This document shows, piece by piece, positions 7,728 through 16,027 of a DNA stretch of 64,000 nt. The translations under genes and the position numbers were made by a program. The stretch lies in NCBI RefSeq assembly GCF_009817885.1, contig NZ_CP041764.1, positions 1,550,001 to 1,614,000 on the forward strand, read 5' to 3'. Below the pieces are notes generated by a model. That model was not told the DNA's origin. It made no database searches and was given only the letters and a program-made list of their open reading frames with translations. Origin of the DNA: Serratia rhizosphaerae. GTDB taxonomy: Bacteria; Pseudomonadota; Gammaproteobacteria; Enterobacterales; Enterobacteriaceae. How positions within the stretch are numbered: the first letter of the stretch is position 1; each line of letters opens with the position of its first letter.

Positions 7728-8786
7728 CTAACCCGTCCTGGACTGGCGGTAGTAGCGGGGGCTACAGCCAAACCAGCGGCGAAATGCCCGCGAAAAGGCG
7801 CTCACCTCGGAATACCCCAGCAACAGCGCCATTTCCGAAACGGAAAGATGCTGCTGCCGCAGGTAGTGGATTGCCATCTCTTTACGCACCTGATCAACCT
7901 GCGCGCTGAAGCTGGTATTTTCCTCACGCAGGCGCCGCTGCAAAGACCAGGCGGAAAGCCCCTGCTTTTCAGCAACCGCCTCAAGCGACGGTTCGCCATT
8001 GACCAGCTGCAGCTGGATGCCGGTCCGGGTCAGGTGAACGCAGCACTGGCTAACCGGATCCGCGCTCAGACGCCGGATCGCATCCTGCATGACCAGCAGC
8101 AGCATCGGATCGTGGTCGGGCATTTTGCGCGCAACGTCGGCTTTATTAATGATCATGGAGTTAAACGGCTGCTCAAAATAAACCGGGGCGTCAAATACCT
8201 TACAGTGCTCGTGCCACTGCTCAGGGCGGGGATGTTCAAAATGCACTTCTCTGGGCGCCCAGTGCTTGCCTGCCGCGCGGCGGATAAGGTTCAGAAACAT
8301 GCCCAGCGTAAGCTCAGCATCTTGGCGCCGGGAGAGGATCGCCCCGTGGCGTACCTGATAGTCCAACTGCCAGCTGTCATGACGTTCGGTCAGTTGAATC
8401 AGCGTGTTGTGCTGATGAAACGGAAAGGCGCTGACCAGATTGCGCAGCGCCTGCTCGAGAGTGGCCGAGCACAGGCCAATATAGCCGATAAGCCCTAATG
8501 ACTGCGGCCGGAACTGCTGGCCGTAATAAAGCCCGAAATTATCACAAACGGCCAGATGGGCCGCCTCCTCCATCACCCGGCAATAGCTCACCAGATCCAG
8601 ACTCAGGGTTGGGCAGGAGAGGTTCTCGGGATCAATACCGCTGATACCGAAAATTCGGTCAACGTCCCCTCCCTGGGAACCGATGAAATCACTAAGCCCC
8701 GTTGCGGCCGCCGACAACACACCGCGGTGCCCACCCACTGCGCCGGAGAGCGCAGACAACGCACTGTCTGATTGCATCATGGTCAT
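7728..8786 (-). CDS. AraC-family transcriptional regulator with arabinose-binding-type N-domain
   Basis: A 352-residue protein. The N-terminal about 200 residues match the long AraC N-domain of OruR/ArgR-type regulators, and the C-terminal about 100 form the two helix-turn-helix motifs, ending SEMALLLGYSEVSAFSRAFRRWFGCSPRYYR. ATG 8786 is chosen over GTG 8798 because TGGA precedes it. It is likely the activator of the adjacent kinase/permease/phospho-lyase genes, with the amino alcohol or its product as inducer; this is inferred from context. Confidence 0.85.
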   Translation of the reverse strand: MTMMQSDSALSALSGAVGGHRGVLSAAATGLSDFIGSQGGDVDRIFGISGIDPENLSCPTLSLDLVSYCRVMEEAAHLAVCDNFGLYYGQQFRPQSLGLIGYIGLCSATLEQALRNLVSAFPFHQHNTLIQLTERHDSWQLDYQVRHGAILSRRQDAELTLGMFLNLIRRAAGKHWAPREVHFEHPRPEQWHEHCKVFDAPVYFEQPFNSMIINKADVARKMPDHDPMLLLVMQDAIRRLSADPVSQCCVHLTRTGIQLQLVNGEPSLEAVAEKQGLSAWSLQRRLREENTSFSAQVDQVRKEMAIHYLRQQHLSVSEMALLLGYSEVSAFSRAFRRWFGCSPRYYRQSRTG

Positions 8787-8928
8787 GATTAATTCCACTG
8801 AAGGCTACGTATAGGCAGTTATCCAGCAAAAAATATACCAACCATAATTTTCTTATAATCAGTCAATTATGAAAGCGCCCACTGATGATTTGCACCATGG
8901 TTACCCCGGATGCGCCAGGAGTGTGCGT

Positions 8929-9933
8929 TCATACGCCGACCGGTAACGCCGCGCCGGCCAGATAGCGTTGACACAAACGCACGGTATGGCTGCTCCAGGC
9001 AGCTCCCAGGCTTTGCGCCATTTCCGTTTCCCGGTGTGAGGCAACCCATGCGGTAAGTTGGATACGCCGCTGGATCAACATCGCCGGAACGATCGCCAGT
9101 TCCCGATCGCTGATATGCGCAACCTGCTCATATCCGCGTAACCAGTTTTCGATCCACTGCGGCGCGCTGGCATGGTGCTCCACAAAACTGATGGCCGCAG
9201 CCAAATCATGCAGATACCAGCCCATACCGCAGTCATCAAAATCAATCACCCGGGTTTCCCCATGATGTAACAGCAGATTGGTTAAGCGCAGATCCGCATG
9301 AATCAGGCCATAGTGCTGCGGCGACTGACCAAACTCCGCCATCTGCCGGCCCACGTGCCGGATCGCCTCCTCGATCGGCTGATGTTCCCGTGGATCGAGG
9401 CCGGGCGCATCCCGCCAATCTCCCCAGTGGCTGGCCGCCGATACCATGCTCTGGTGATCCCAGATAATGCGGCGAAAACCCGCAGGCTTTTGCCAGCTGC
9501 GGCTGTGCTGGTGTAGCCGCGCGGTGATATTTCCCAACTGACGGAAGGCCGCCGGATCGATGCCGGTCGTCGGCATTTCCCCGTCGATCCAGTGAAACAA
9601 TACGCTGTAGCGCTGGCCGCCGTCGGCCAGGGGTAACCGCTGAATCCGCTCTCCCCGGCCATCTCTGATCGCTTGCGGCACCGCAATACCGGCCTCGCGC
9701 AGGGCGTCCAGCCAGAGCAGCTCGCTTTCAATATCCTGGCGATCGTGATAATCGCCGCGATGAATGCGCAGCGCAAACCGGCTGCCGGCATGGGTCACCT
9801 GCAGGGTGGCATTTTCCGAACGGCACAGCAGCCGGACCGTGGCACCCGCGTATTGCGGATAATTGGCCAGCGCCTGATGGGCCAGCCGGAGGATCATCTC
9901 GTTACTCAGGGTGTCGTACTGTTTCGCGCTCAT
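8929..9933 (-). CDS. APH/homoserine-kinase-like phosphotransferase, putative amino-alcohol kinase
   Basis: The 334-residue protein has the choline/aminoglycoside kinase fold: catalytic HADLRLTN (HxDxxxxN) and metal-binding IDFDD further on. The start is ATG 9933 behind GGAG; the longer open frame to 10119 is not needed. It is divergent from an amino-alcohol-type permease and a class III PLP enzyme of the phospho-lyase kind. Erwinia degrades 1-aminopropan-2-ol and ethanolamine by an ATP-dependent kinase plus an O-phosphate phospho-lyase, and these three genes fit that route. Substrate is inferred. Confidence 0.75.
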   Translation of the reverse strand: MSAKQYDTLSNEMILRLAHQALANYPQYAGATVRLLCRSENATLQVTHAGSRFALRIHRGDYHDRQDIESELLWLDALREAGIAVPQAIRDGRGERIQRLPLADGGQRYSVLFHWIDGEMPTTGIDPAAFRQLGNITARLHQHSRSWQKPAGFRRIIWDHQSMVSAASHWGDWRDAPGLDPREHQPIEEAIRHVGRQMAEFGQSPQHYGLIHADLRLTNLLLHHGETRVIDFDDCGMGWYLHDLAAAISFVEHHASAPQWIENWLRGYEQVAHISDRELAIVPAMLIQRRIQLTAWVASHRETEMAQSLGAAWSSHTVRLCQRYLAGAALPVGV

Positions 9934-10175
9934 GTCCAGCTCCGTTGTTTCTGAAGGTGGCTTCAGAATGGCGCTGAACCTTTTGGGCTGGCTTGACGCG
10001 GCGACAGAGAAAGTTGACCACAGCCCGCATTTCCCCCGTTCACCTCCTGAATTGACATGAGCCGGCGGCCATCTGTCTTCTGCGGTCAAGTTTTTCCCCG
10101 TTCGGCGGGCCATTATCAACAGGCCAGCGTTAATGGCATCACATTTCTTCTATGACACCGACGGGGAATGCAGTG
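9934..10175. promoter_or_regulatory. divergent promoter region of the amino-alcohol cluster
   Basis: No gene is supported. The region contains an inverted repeat TCTGAA-N6-TTCAGA at 9949-9966 close to the kinase start, a plausible operator for the AraC-type regulator. Clear -35/-10 boxes were not assigned. Confidence 0.4.
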
Positions 10176-11540
10176 ATGAAAAATACACTTAAACCTACTC
10201 TCGGCACCCTGCAGCTGTGGGGAATTGCCGTCGGGCTGGTGATTTCCGGTGAGTATTTCGGCTGGAGTTATGGCTGGGGAACGGCAGGCACGCTGGGCTT
10301 TCTGGTCACCACCTTATTTATTGCCCTGATGTATACCTGCTTTATTTTTAGCTTTACCGAACTGACCACCGCGATCCCGCAAGCCGGCGGCCCCTTTGCC
10401 TATAGCCGCCGTGCATTTGGTGATACCGGCGGCCTGATTGCCGGTATCGCCACGCTGGTTGAGTTTGTCTTCGCCCCGCCGGCCATCGCCATGGCGATTG
10501 GCGCTTACCTGAATGTCCAGTACCCGGAGCTGAACCCCAAACTGGTCGCGGTCTGCGCCTACCTGATCTTTATGGGGCTGAATATTGTCGGCGTCAGCAT
10601 CGCCGCCACCTTCGAACTGCTGGTTACGTTGCTGGCCGTCATCGAACTCTTTGTCTTTATGAGGGTTGTCGCGCCGGGCTTCAGCCTGGCTAACTTTGTC
10701 GCCCACGGCTGGGCAGGCAGCGACAGTTTCTCTGCCGCGTCAGTATCCGGTATTTTTGCCGCGATCCCTTACGCTATCTGGTTTTTCCTCGCGATCGAGG
10801 GGGCGGCAATGGCCGCCGAAGAGGCCAAGGACCCGCGCCGGACCATCCCCAGAGCCTATATCAGCGGCATCATCACGCTGGTTGTTCTGGCGGTGGGCGT
10901 GATGGTGCTGGCCGGCGGCGCCGGCGACTGGCGCACCCTGTCTGATATTAATGACCCGCTGCCGCAGGCGATGAAAATGCTGGTCGGCAACGATTCCCGC
11001 TGGATGCACATGCTGGTGTGGATCGGCCTGTTTGGCCTGATCGCCAGCTTCCACGGCATTATCATGGGCTATTCCCGCCAGTTCTATGCGCTGGCCCGCT
11101 CCGGTTATCTGCCCCCTGCGCTGGCTAAACTGTCGCGCTTTCAGACCCCTCACCGGGCGATACTTGCCGGCGGCGTCATTGGCATTGCGGCCATCTTCTC
11201 CGATGGCATCAGCCTGCAGGGCATGAGCCTGACCGCCGCGATGATCACCATGGCGGTGTTCGGCGCCATCGTGATGTACATCATGAGCATGCTGAGCCTG
11301 TTCAAGCTACGCCGCAGTGAACCCGGCTTACTCCGCAGCTACACGGCGCCGGGCTACCCGTTCATCCCCGCTATTGCCCTGTGCTGCGCCGTCGTTTGTC
11401 TGGCCGCCATGCTGTGGTTTAACCCGCAGATTGGCGCGCTATTCCTGGCGTTTATGGTCGCGGGTTATCTCTATTTTCTGACCACGCATGCCCGGAGAAA
11501 CGCGCTTGCCCGCACTCCGGCTGCCGCAACCAACGAATAA
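10176..11540 (+). CDS. APC-superfamily permease, ethanolamine-permease-like
   Basis: A 454-residue protein with about 12 hydrophobic segments. The first region (GIAVGLVISGEYFGWSYGWG, then TTAIPQAGGPFAYSRRAFG) is the signature of ethanolamine permeases of the EAT family. The start is ATG 10176 behind GGGGA rather than 10152. It lies 32 bases before the phospho-lyase-like gene, so the two are probably co-transcribed. Predicted to import ethanolamine or a related amino alcohol. Confidence 0.83.
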   Translation: MKNTLKPTLGTLQLWGIAVGLVISGEYFGWSYGWGTAGTLGFLVTTLFIALMYTCFIFSFTELTTAIPQAGGPFAYSRRAFGDTGGLIAGIATLVEFVFAPPAIAMAIGAYLNVQYPELNPKLVAVCAYLIFMGLNIVGVSIAATFELLVTLLAVIELFVFMRVVAPGFSLANFVAHGWAGSDSFSAASVSGIFAAIPYAIWFFLAIEGAAMAAEEAKDPRRTIPRAYISGIITLVVLAVGVMVLAGGAGDWRTLSDINDPLPQAMKMLVGNDSRWMHMLVWIGLFGLIASFHGIIMGYSRQFYALARSGYLPPALAKLSRFQTPHRAILAGGVIGIAAIFSDGISLQGMSLTAAMITMAVFGAIVMYIMSMLSLFKLRRSEPGLLRSYTAPGYPFIPAIALCCAVVCLAAMLWFNPQIGALFLAFMVAGYLYFLTTHARRNALARTPAAATNE

Positions 11541-11572
11541 GTCCGCCTCTGCGCCTGAATCAAGGAGTCATT

Positions 11573-12913
11573 ATGACCGTACAATCCACCATCATGGACA
11601 CCAACAGCTTTCGTGCCGAGCATTCCGACAGTCTGGCCCCGGAGATCCGCCGCTTAACCGATAAACGCAGCAAAATCCTCGGCGAGTCCTACCGGCTGTT
11701 TTACCGTAATCCGGTGCATCTGGTGCGCGGCCAAGGCCAGTATCTGTGGGATAAACAGGGGAATAAATACCTGGATGTTTACAACAACGTCGCCAGTATC
11801 GGCCACTGCCATCCGGCGGTGATCGACGCCGTTCACCAGCAGATGATGCAATTAAATACCCATACCCGCTATCTGCATGAACATATTCTTGATTACAGCG
11901 AGTCGCTGCTTGCCACCCTGCCCGCAGAAATCAACCGGGCGATGTATATGTGCACCGGCTCGGAGGCCAATGACCTGGCGATTCGCATTGCCCACGCCTG
12001 GAGCGGCGGCACCGGGATTATTGTCTCCCGCGAGGCCTACCACGGCACCAGTTCGCTCACCTCCGGCGTATCACCGGCGCTGGGCAGCGGCCAGCCTCTG
12101 GCCGCCGCAACCCGCTTAGTGGCCGCGCCGGATTTTTACCGCAACCAGAACGCCGACCCCGGAGCCTGGTTTGCGGCGGAGATACAAAAGCAGATTGATG
12201 ATATGGCGGCCCACGGCATTAAGTTTGCCGGCTTCCTGGCCGACTCGATTTTCTCTTCCGACGGCGTATTGCCCGGCCCGCGCGGCTTTCTGCAGCCGGC
12301 GATCGACGTGGTCCATAAAAACGGCGGGATTTTTATTGCCGATGAAGTCCAGCCCGGCTTTGCCCGCACCGGCGAAGCATTCTGGGGATTTGCCCGCCAC
12401 GATGTGGTGCCGGATGTCGTGACCACCGGCAAGCCAATGGGCAACGGTTTCCCGGTCTCGGGACTGATGGCTAAGGCGGAGGTGCTGGCGTCGTTCAGCG
12501 ATGCGCTTCCCTATTTTAATACCTTTGGCGGCAACCCCGTTGCCATGGCGGCGGCTCAGGCGGTATTGAACGTGATTCAGCAGGAAGAGCTGCAGGCCCA
12601 CAGCCTGCATACCGGCCAGCGGCTGCTGGCGGCGCTGCGCACCTTGCAGGATAAGCATGAATGCGTCGGCGACGTGCGCGGCGCAGGGCTGTTTATTGGC
12701 TTCGAGCTGGTCACCGATCGGGAAAGTAAGCAGCCGGATAAAGCTTTGGCGCTGAATCTGATCGAAGCGCTGCGCGAGGAGTTTGTGCTGACCTCCGTCG
12801 CCGGGCCTTACGGCAACGTCCTTAAGCTGCGCCCGCCGTTATGCTTCCAAGAGGCAGATATCGACTGGCTGGTGAGCGCGCTTGACCGCTGCCTGACCCG
12901 CTTACGTGGGTAA
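11573..12913 (+). CDS. class III PLP enzyme, putative amino-alcohol-phosphate phospho-lyase
   Basis: A 446-residue fold-type I PLP protein. It has YLDVYNNVASIGHCHP near residue 65, ADEVQPGFARTG, and the PLP lysine Lys287 in TTGKPMGNG. The YNNV-GHCHP block is typical of the AGXT2L/ethanolamine-phosphate phospho-lyase branch rather than classical omega-aminotransferases. With the kinase and permease it would turn ethanolamine or 1-aminopropan-2-ol into an aldehyde, ammonia and phosphate. A true aminotransferase activity cannot be excluded. Strong ribosome site AAGGAG. Confidence 0.78.
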   Translation: MTVQSTIMDTNSFRAEHSDSLAPEIRRLTDKRSKILGESYRLFYRNPVHLVRGQGQYLWDKQGNKYLDVYNNVASIGHCHPAVIDAVHQQMMQLNTHTRYLHEHILDYSESLLATLPAEINRAMYMCTGSEANDLAIRIAHAWSGGTGIIVSREAYHGTSSLTSGVSPALGSGQPLAAATRLVAAPDFYRNQNADPGAWFAAEIQKQIDDMAAHGIKFAGFLADSIFSSDGVLPGPRGFLQPAIDVVHKNGGIFIADEVQPGFARTGEAFWGFARHDVVPDVVTTGKPMGNGFPVSGLMAKAEVLASFSDALPYFNTFGGNPVAMAAAQAVLNVIQQEELQAHSLHTGQRLLAALRTLQDKHECVGDVRGAGLFIGFELVTDRESKQPDKALALNLIEALREEFVLTSVAGPYGNVLKLRPPLCFQEADIDWLVSALDRCLTRLRG

Positions 12914-12962
12914 GATCAACGCGGCTGAGGGCGGCATAACGCCAGCTTCAGGAAGCAGCATG

Positions 12963-12993
12963 AACTGAGTCAGGGAGAGAGCCTGGCTCAGTT
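12963..12993. terminator. hairpin between convergent genes
   Basis: A 12-bp stem AACTGAGTCAGG/CCTGGCTCAGTT with one G-T pair and a 7-base loop, between the phospho-lyase-like and lipoprotein genes that converge here. No T-run on either side. Confidence 0.45.
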
Positions 12994-13039
12994 GGTGTTG
13001 GGGGTAAGATGTGGTAGCGGTGCCGAGCATCGCTAACAT

Positions 13040-13441
13040 TCATCTCTGGTACTGCACTATTTGCAGCCTGCCGTTGTTATCTTGCGTCAGGGAGAAGCGT
13101 GCCGCAAACAGCCGCCCTTTTTCCGTGGGGTTCTTTTCCAGACGGTAGTAAACGGCATAGGTATTATCAGGCTGGAACGCAAAACCAAAGGTGGGCAGGC
13201 ATGCGCCCTTTACCGCTTTGAGCTGCGTATCCGCATCACCAAAGGTTTTATACATCTCCTGCCCCGCATCGCTGCCAAACTGGGCGGAGAACACCTTCTC
13301 CCCCTCTTCGGCCGGAACGGTGATGCAGACCCGGTTATCCACCACCGCAGCCTGCGCCGGCAGCGTAAGCGTTACCGGATCCATCAGGCCGGGGCATCCC
13401 GTTAGCAGGAGTATTGCCCCTGATAATATCCATTTGTTCAT
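13040..13441 (-). CDS. small lipoprotein, putative periplasmic immunity protein (second locus)
   Basis: A 133-residue paralogue of the proteins at 6052 and 6535: lipobox LLTGC, then NRVCITVPA, ACLPTFGFAFQPDNTYAVYY and a C-terminal strand FSLTQDNNGRL. Its effector gene has been reduced to eight codons that overlap its start (ATGA). It is thus an orphan immunity gene kept after loss of the toxin. Confidence 0.72.
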   Translation of the reverse strand: MNKWILSGAILLLTGCPGLMDPVTLTLPAQAAVVDNRVCITVPAEEGEKVFSAQFGSDAGQEMYKTFGDADTQLKAVKGACLPTFGFAFQPDNTYAVYYRLEKNPTEKGRLFAARFSLTQDNNGRLQIVQYQR

Positions 13442-13464
13442 GACTTGCCCTGTTCATTTTCCAT
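13438..13464 (-). pseudogene. 5' remnant of a metallopeptidase-like effector gene
   Basis: ATGGAAAATG and its ribosome site match the start of the effector gene at 7475. After eight codons the frame ends in TGA overlapping the lipoprotein ATG. The rest was deleted, leaving the promoter region, start codon and immunity gene. Confidence 0.65.
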
Positions 13465-13680
13465 ATAAGAATCCTGCCATCCTGAGCCAGATGAGATAAG
13501 AGCACTTTCTCAGCCGAACCGTCAATCGGTGGGGTCTTACACGCATCCTGTAAACAGGTTACGTAACACGGGCCACCTTATTGCGCATCCTGCCCGGTAT
13601 TATTACCGCTGCAGTAGCGATTGAACTTCCCCGTATTTGCGAGCATGATCGCAATAACATCAGTCCGTTAAGCGGTTCAT
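13465..13680. repeat. second copy of the effector promoter region
   Basis: Paralogous to 7476-7690. Conserved blocks include the GTCAATCGGTG segment and the GAACTTCCCCG segment. The HNH gene on the other strand starts at its edge. Confidence 0.6.
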
Positions 13681-13684
13681 CCCT

Positions 13685-14557
13685 ATGACAACATTTGCAG
13701 CATTACAATCGGCCATCTCTAACGTTTCGGTATGGCGTCAGGGCGACGTGTGCGCGCCACATAAGCCCTTACTGCTGCTGTATGTGCTGTCGCAGTACAA
13801 AGCCGGTCATTCACGCCTGTTTAACTACGGCCGGGAGATCCATGAGCCGCTGACCCGGCTGCTGAAAGAGTTCGGCCCCAAGCGCTGTACCGACTACCCC
13901 AATATGCCCTTCTGGCGCCTGAGGACCGACGGGTTCTGGGAGATCGCCAACGCGGAGAGCTGTAAACCGCGCAAGGGGAACACTCAGCCCACCAAAAAGG
14001 AGCTGATTGATAACCAGGTTGCCGGCGGCTTTGATGAGGCGCACTACCGGCGGCTGCAGGAACATCCGCAGGAGATCGATAAGCTGGCGCAACAGATCCT
14101 GACCGATCGCTTCCCTGAAAGCGTCCAGCGCATTCTGGCCAATCAGCTGGGCTTTGATTTTATCGACCGTTCCAACAACCGCGATCCGCGCTTTCGGGAG
14201 ATCGTACTGCGCGCCTACCACTCCCGCTGCGCCTTCTGTGGTTACGATCTGCGCCTGGACGGCGCACTGGTCGGCATCGAGGCCGCGCATATTCACTGGA
14301 AGGTGTACGGCGGTCCGTGCGTGGTCAGCAACGGGATAGCGCTGTGCTCGCTGCATCACTCCGCCTTTGATATGGGCGCGTTTGGGCTGGATGAAGATAT
14401 GACGATCCGCATCTCCGGCGGCGTAAGCCGCAGCCCGGTGGTGGATCAGCTGTTCTGGCAGAAGAACCAACAGCGGCTGTTATTGCCTCACGACAAAGCG
14501 CTATGGCCTGCGGAGCAGTACGTCGGCTGGCACCGAAAGCAGATTTTTAAGGCTTGA
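13685..14557 (+). CDS. HNH type IV restriction endonuclease, phosphorothioate-DNA (SBD-HNH) type
   Basis: A 290-residue protein of the family annotated as phosphorothioated-DNA-binding restriction endonuclease. The N-terminal half carries HKPLLLLYVL, a hallmark of the sulfur-binding domain of ScoMcrA-like enzymes. The C-terminal half has the zinc HNH core CAFCGYDL, EAAHIHW and LCSLHHSAFD. It would cut DNA carrying phosphorothioate marks; no dnd genes are in the window, so it is expected to target foreign modified DNA. GC content is similar to the flanking core genes. Confidence 0.8.
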   Translation: MTTFAALQSAISNVSVWRQGDVCAPHKPLLLLYVLSQYKAGHSRLFNYGREIHEPLTRLLKEFGPKRCTDYPNMPFWRLRTDGFWEIANAESCKPRKGNTQPTKKELIDNQVAGGFDEAHYRRLQEHPQEIDKLAQQILTDRFPESVQRILANQLGFDFIDRSNNRDPRFREIVLRAYHSRCAFCGYDLRLDGALVGIEAAHIHWKVYGGPCVVSNGIALCSLHHSAFDMGAFGLDEDMTIRISGGVSRSPVVDQLFWQKNQQRLLLPHDKALWPAEQYVGWHRKQIFKA

Positions 14558-14597
14558 GATGAAGCCGCGCGATAGATGGCGGCTGGCTTGCTGTTGC

Positions 14598-14906
14598 TTA
14601 GTGCATTGCTGTTTGGCCAAGGGCCATGGTGCGCACCGTTAGCAGAAAATCGTGCGCCGTTGTCTCCCACAGCTGCGGCGAAAAATCAAAACCATAGCGC
14701 TGCGTAAACGCTTCCTCGAGTCGATCCTGATGGCTATTCAGGAAAGCATCAACCTCATCCGCCAACTCTTTCAGCACTTCGTCAGACGCCGTCTGCTTGA
14801 ACAGGGCGATAATCCCTTCGATAGAGTCTTCATCCTCGTTGATGAGGTCGGCGTCTTGGTTGAAGTAGCCCTGGATCAGCTGGTCAAGGTGATAAAAGTT
14901 TTGCAT
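14598..14906 (-). CDS. CdiI-family contact-dependent-inhibition immunity protein, orphan
   Basis: A 102-residue acidic protein. It starts MQNFYHLDQLIQGYFNQDAD, the layout of the CdiI_2 immunity family (aromatic-GYFxQDxD, then long helices). No cdiA or cdiB gene or CdiA-CT fragment is in the window, so it would be a stand-alone immunity gene. Start at ATG 14906; a longer open frame to 15017 is unlikely. Confidence 0.65.
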   Translation of the reverse strand: MQNFYHLDQLIQGYFNQDADLINEDEDSIEGIIALFKQTASDEVLKELADEVDAFLNSHQDRLEEAFTQRYGFDFSPQLWETTAHDFLLTVRTMALGQTAMH

Positions 14907-15073
14907 ACGTTGCCTACGGGGTTGGGAATGCGGTGAGGATATAATATGGCTTGCCAACCAATCGGGCACAATCCTTAAAAGCAATACCGGCACAGCGATC
15001 GTGCCGGTATTCTCCAAATACTCAAAAAATGACTTCAGAGCCTTGTAATATATCTCAACGCAACTATCTCTAT

Positions 15074-15215
15074 CTACAATTGGCGCTGTTCCAAACTGGT
15101 ATAACTCGTTTTTTTATCACCTTCTAAGCTGTCGCCACGGTACACCATCGACGTATCGTACCGCTGATACTTTTCTTCTCGTGCAGCGCTAAACCAGTTA
15201 AATGAACCAACACAG
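15074..15215 (-). pseudogene. 3' fragment of a phospholipase-D-like nuclease gene
   Basis: The reading CVGSFNWFSA...YQRYDTSMVYRGD resembles the end of the second PLD (HKD) domain, where GSFNW follows the catalytic HxK. Everything upstream is replaced by an IS end at 15216. About 46 codons remain, ending in TAG. The assignment is by motif only. Confidence 0.5.
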
Positions 15216-15248
15216 TGGACTGCCCCTATGCCGGTAGACGATCCTGCC
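15216..15248 (-). mobile_element. solitary end of an IS3-family element
   Basis: TGGACTG-CCC then CCGGTAGACGATCCTGCC is nearly identical to the inverted-repeat end of the IS at 31799-33028. Only this end survives. A second partial copy, TTGGACTGCCCCGATGCTGG, follows at about 15255. It joins directly to the PLD-like fragment and explains its truncation. Confidence 0.65.
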
Positions 15249-15417
15249 GTATATTTGGACTGCCCCGATGCTGGTTTCAAAAGCGAGCATTTCTAATTTC
15301 TTGATCTATACGATTTTATTCTCTTATATTTGAGAATATGCTTTGATATGAATGCTCGATTTTCCGCCATTTATGATTTATAGTTTTTAAAAAATCCACG
15401 ATTCGCTGAGCTGGGCA

Positions 15418-15499
15418 ACTCAATGCATGAGTACAAGTGTATTGAGTGCGGTAGCCATGCCACACACCACCTGGTATGAGCTCTTACCAGCTGGTGTGT
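15418..15499 (+). promoter_or_regulatory. structured leader upstream of the SLATT operon, with a tiny zinc-finger-like reading frame
   Basis: Two structures lie 40-120 bases before the operon. One is ACTCAAT/ATTGAGT (15418-15424, 15441-15447). The other is a 15-bp stem with one mismatch (15462-15476 with 15485-15499, 8-base loop). An 18-codon frame at 15423-15479 reads MHEYKCIECGSHATHHLV with a CxxC and histidines and ends in the hairpin loop. Attenuator, operator or gene remnant are all possible. Confidence 0.35.
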
Positions 15500-15538
15500 T
15501 AAAATGATATTATTTATGAACTATTTTAGGTGAAATAA

Positions 15539-16027
15539 TTGCCAAAAGAAACTTCTTTGCGATTTTTATTAGAGGAAATAGATAAAAGTATTGAAATAAT
15601 AAAAATCAAGGCTAAGAGTAATAAAAGAAAATTGAAGTTCTTTTTCTTTATATCTCTACTTTTCAGTACGACAACAACATTGATATTGGCCTTTGACTTT
15701 GTCGGATATGAGAAAACGCAAAAAAACATCGCGCTTATTTTTAGCGCTGCGCTTACATTGGCAAGTGGCTGGACTGCAAGATTTGATTATCAAAAATTAT
15801 GGTTTAGACAAAAAGCCACATTATTATCGATGTATCAACTAAAAAACAAAGTTAATTATTTAAAAATAAAATTAGATATAAATCAACTTGAGGTAGATGA
15901 ACTTTTTAATGAATATAAAGCTATTTGGGAAAAAGATAGTCATGAATGGAGTAATATCAATAGGGAATATATTGAAAGTAAAACCAATCTTTCAGTCTAT
16001 AAAAATGATGGAACTACACCACAATGA
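15539..16027 (+). CDS. SLATT-domain-like two-helix membrane protein
   Basis: A 162-residue protein starting at TTG 15539 behind AGGTGA; no in-frame ATG is available. A basic N-terminal helix is followed by two transmembrane segments (about 34-52 and 63-80) and a long charged helical tail. This is the layout of SLATT proteins, proposed as membrane effectors, often pore-forming, in nucleotide-signalling conflict systems. The stop overlaps the next ATG (ATGA). Strongly AT-rich and unlike the flanks, hence transferred. Membership in SLATT is judged from architecture, not from a profile search. Confidence 0.65.
   Translation: MPKETSLRFLLEEIDKSIEIIKIKAKSNKRKLKFFFFISLLFSTTTTLILAFDFVGYEKTQKNIALIFSAALTLASGWTARFDYQKLWFRQKATLLSMYQLKNKVNYLKIKLDINQLEVDELFNEYKAIWEKDSHEWSNINREYIESKTNLSVYKNDGTTPQ

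Noticed and set aside
9934..10119. Extended N-terminus of the amino-alcohol kinase
   Set aside because: It covers the divergent promoter area. The internal ATG 9933 has a proper GGAG site and the family start.
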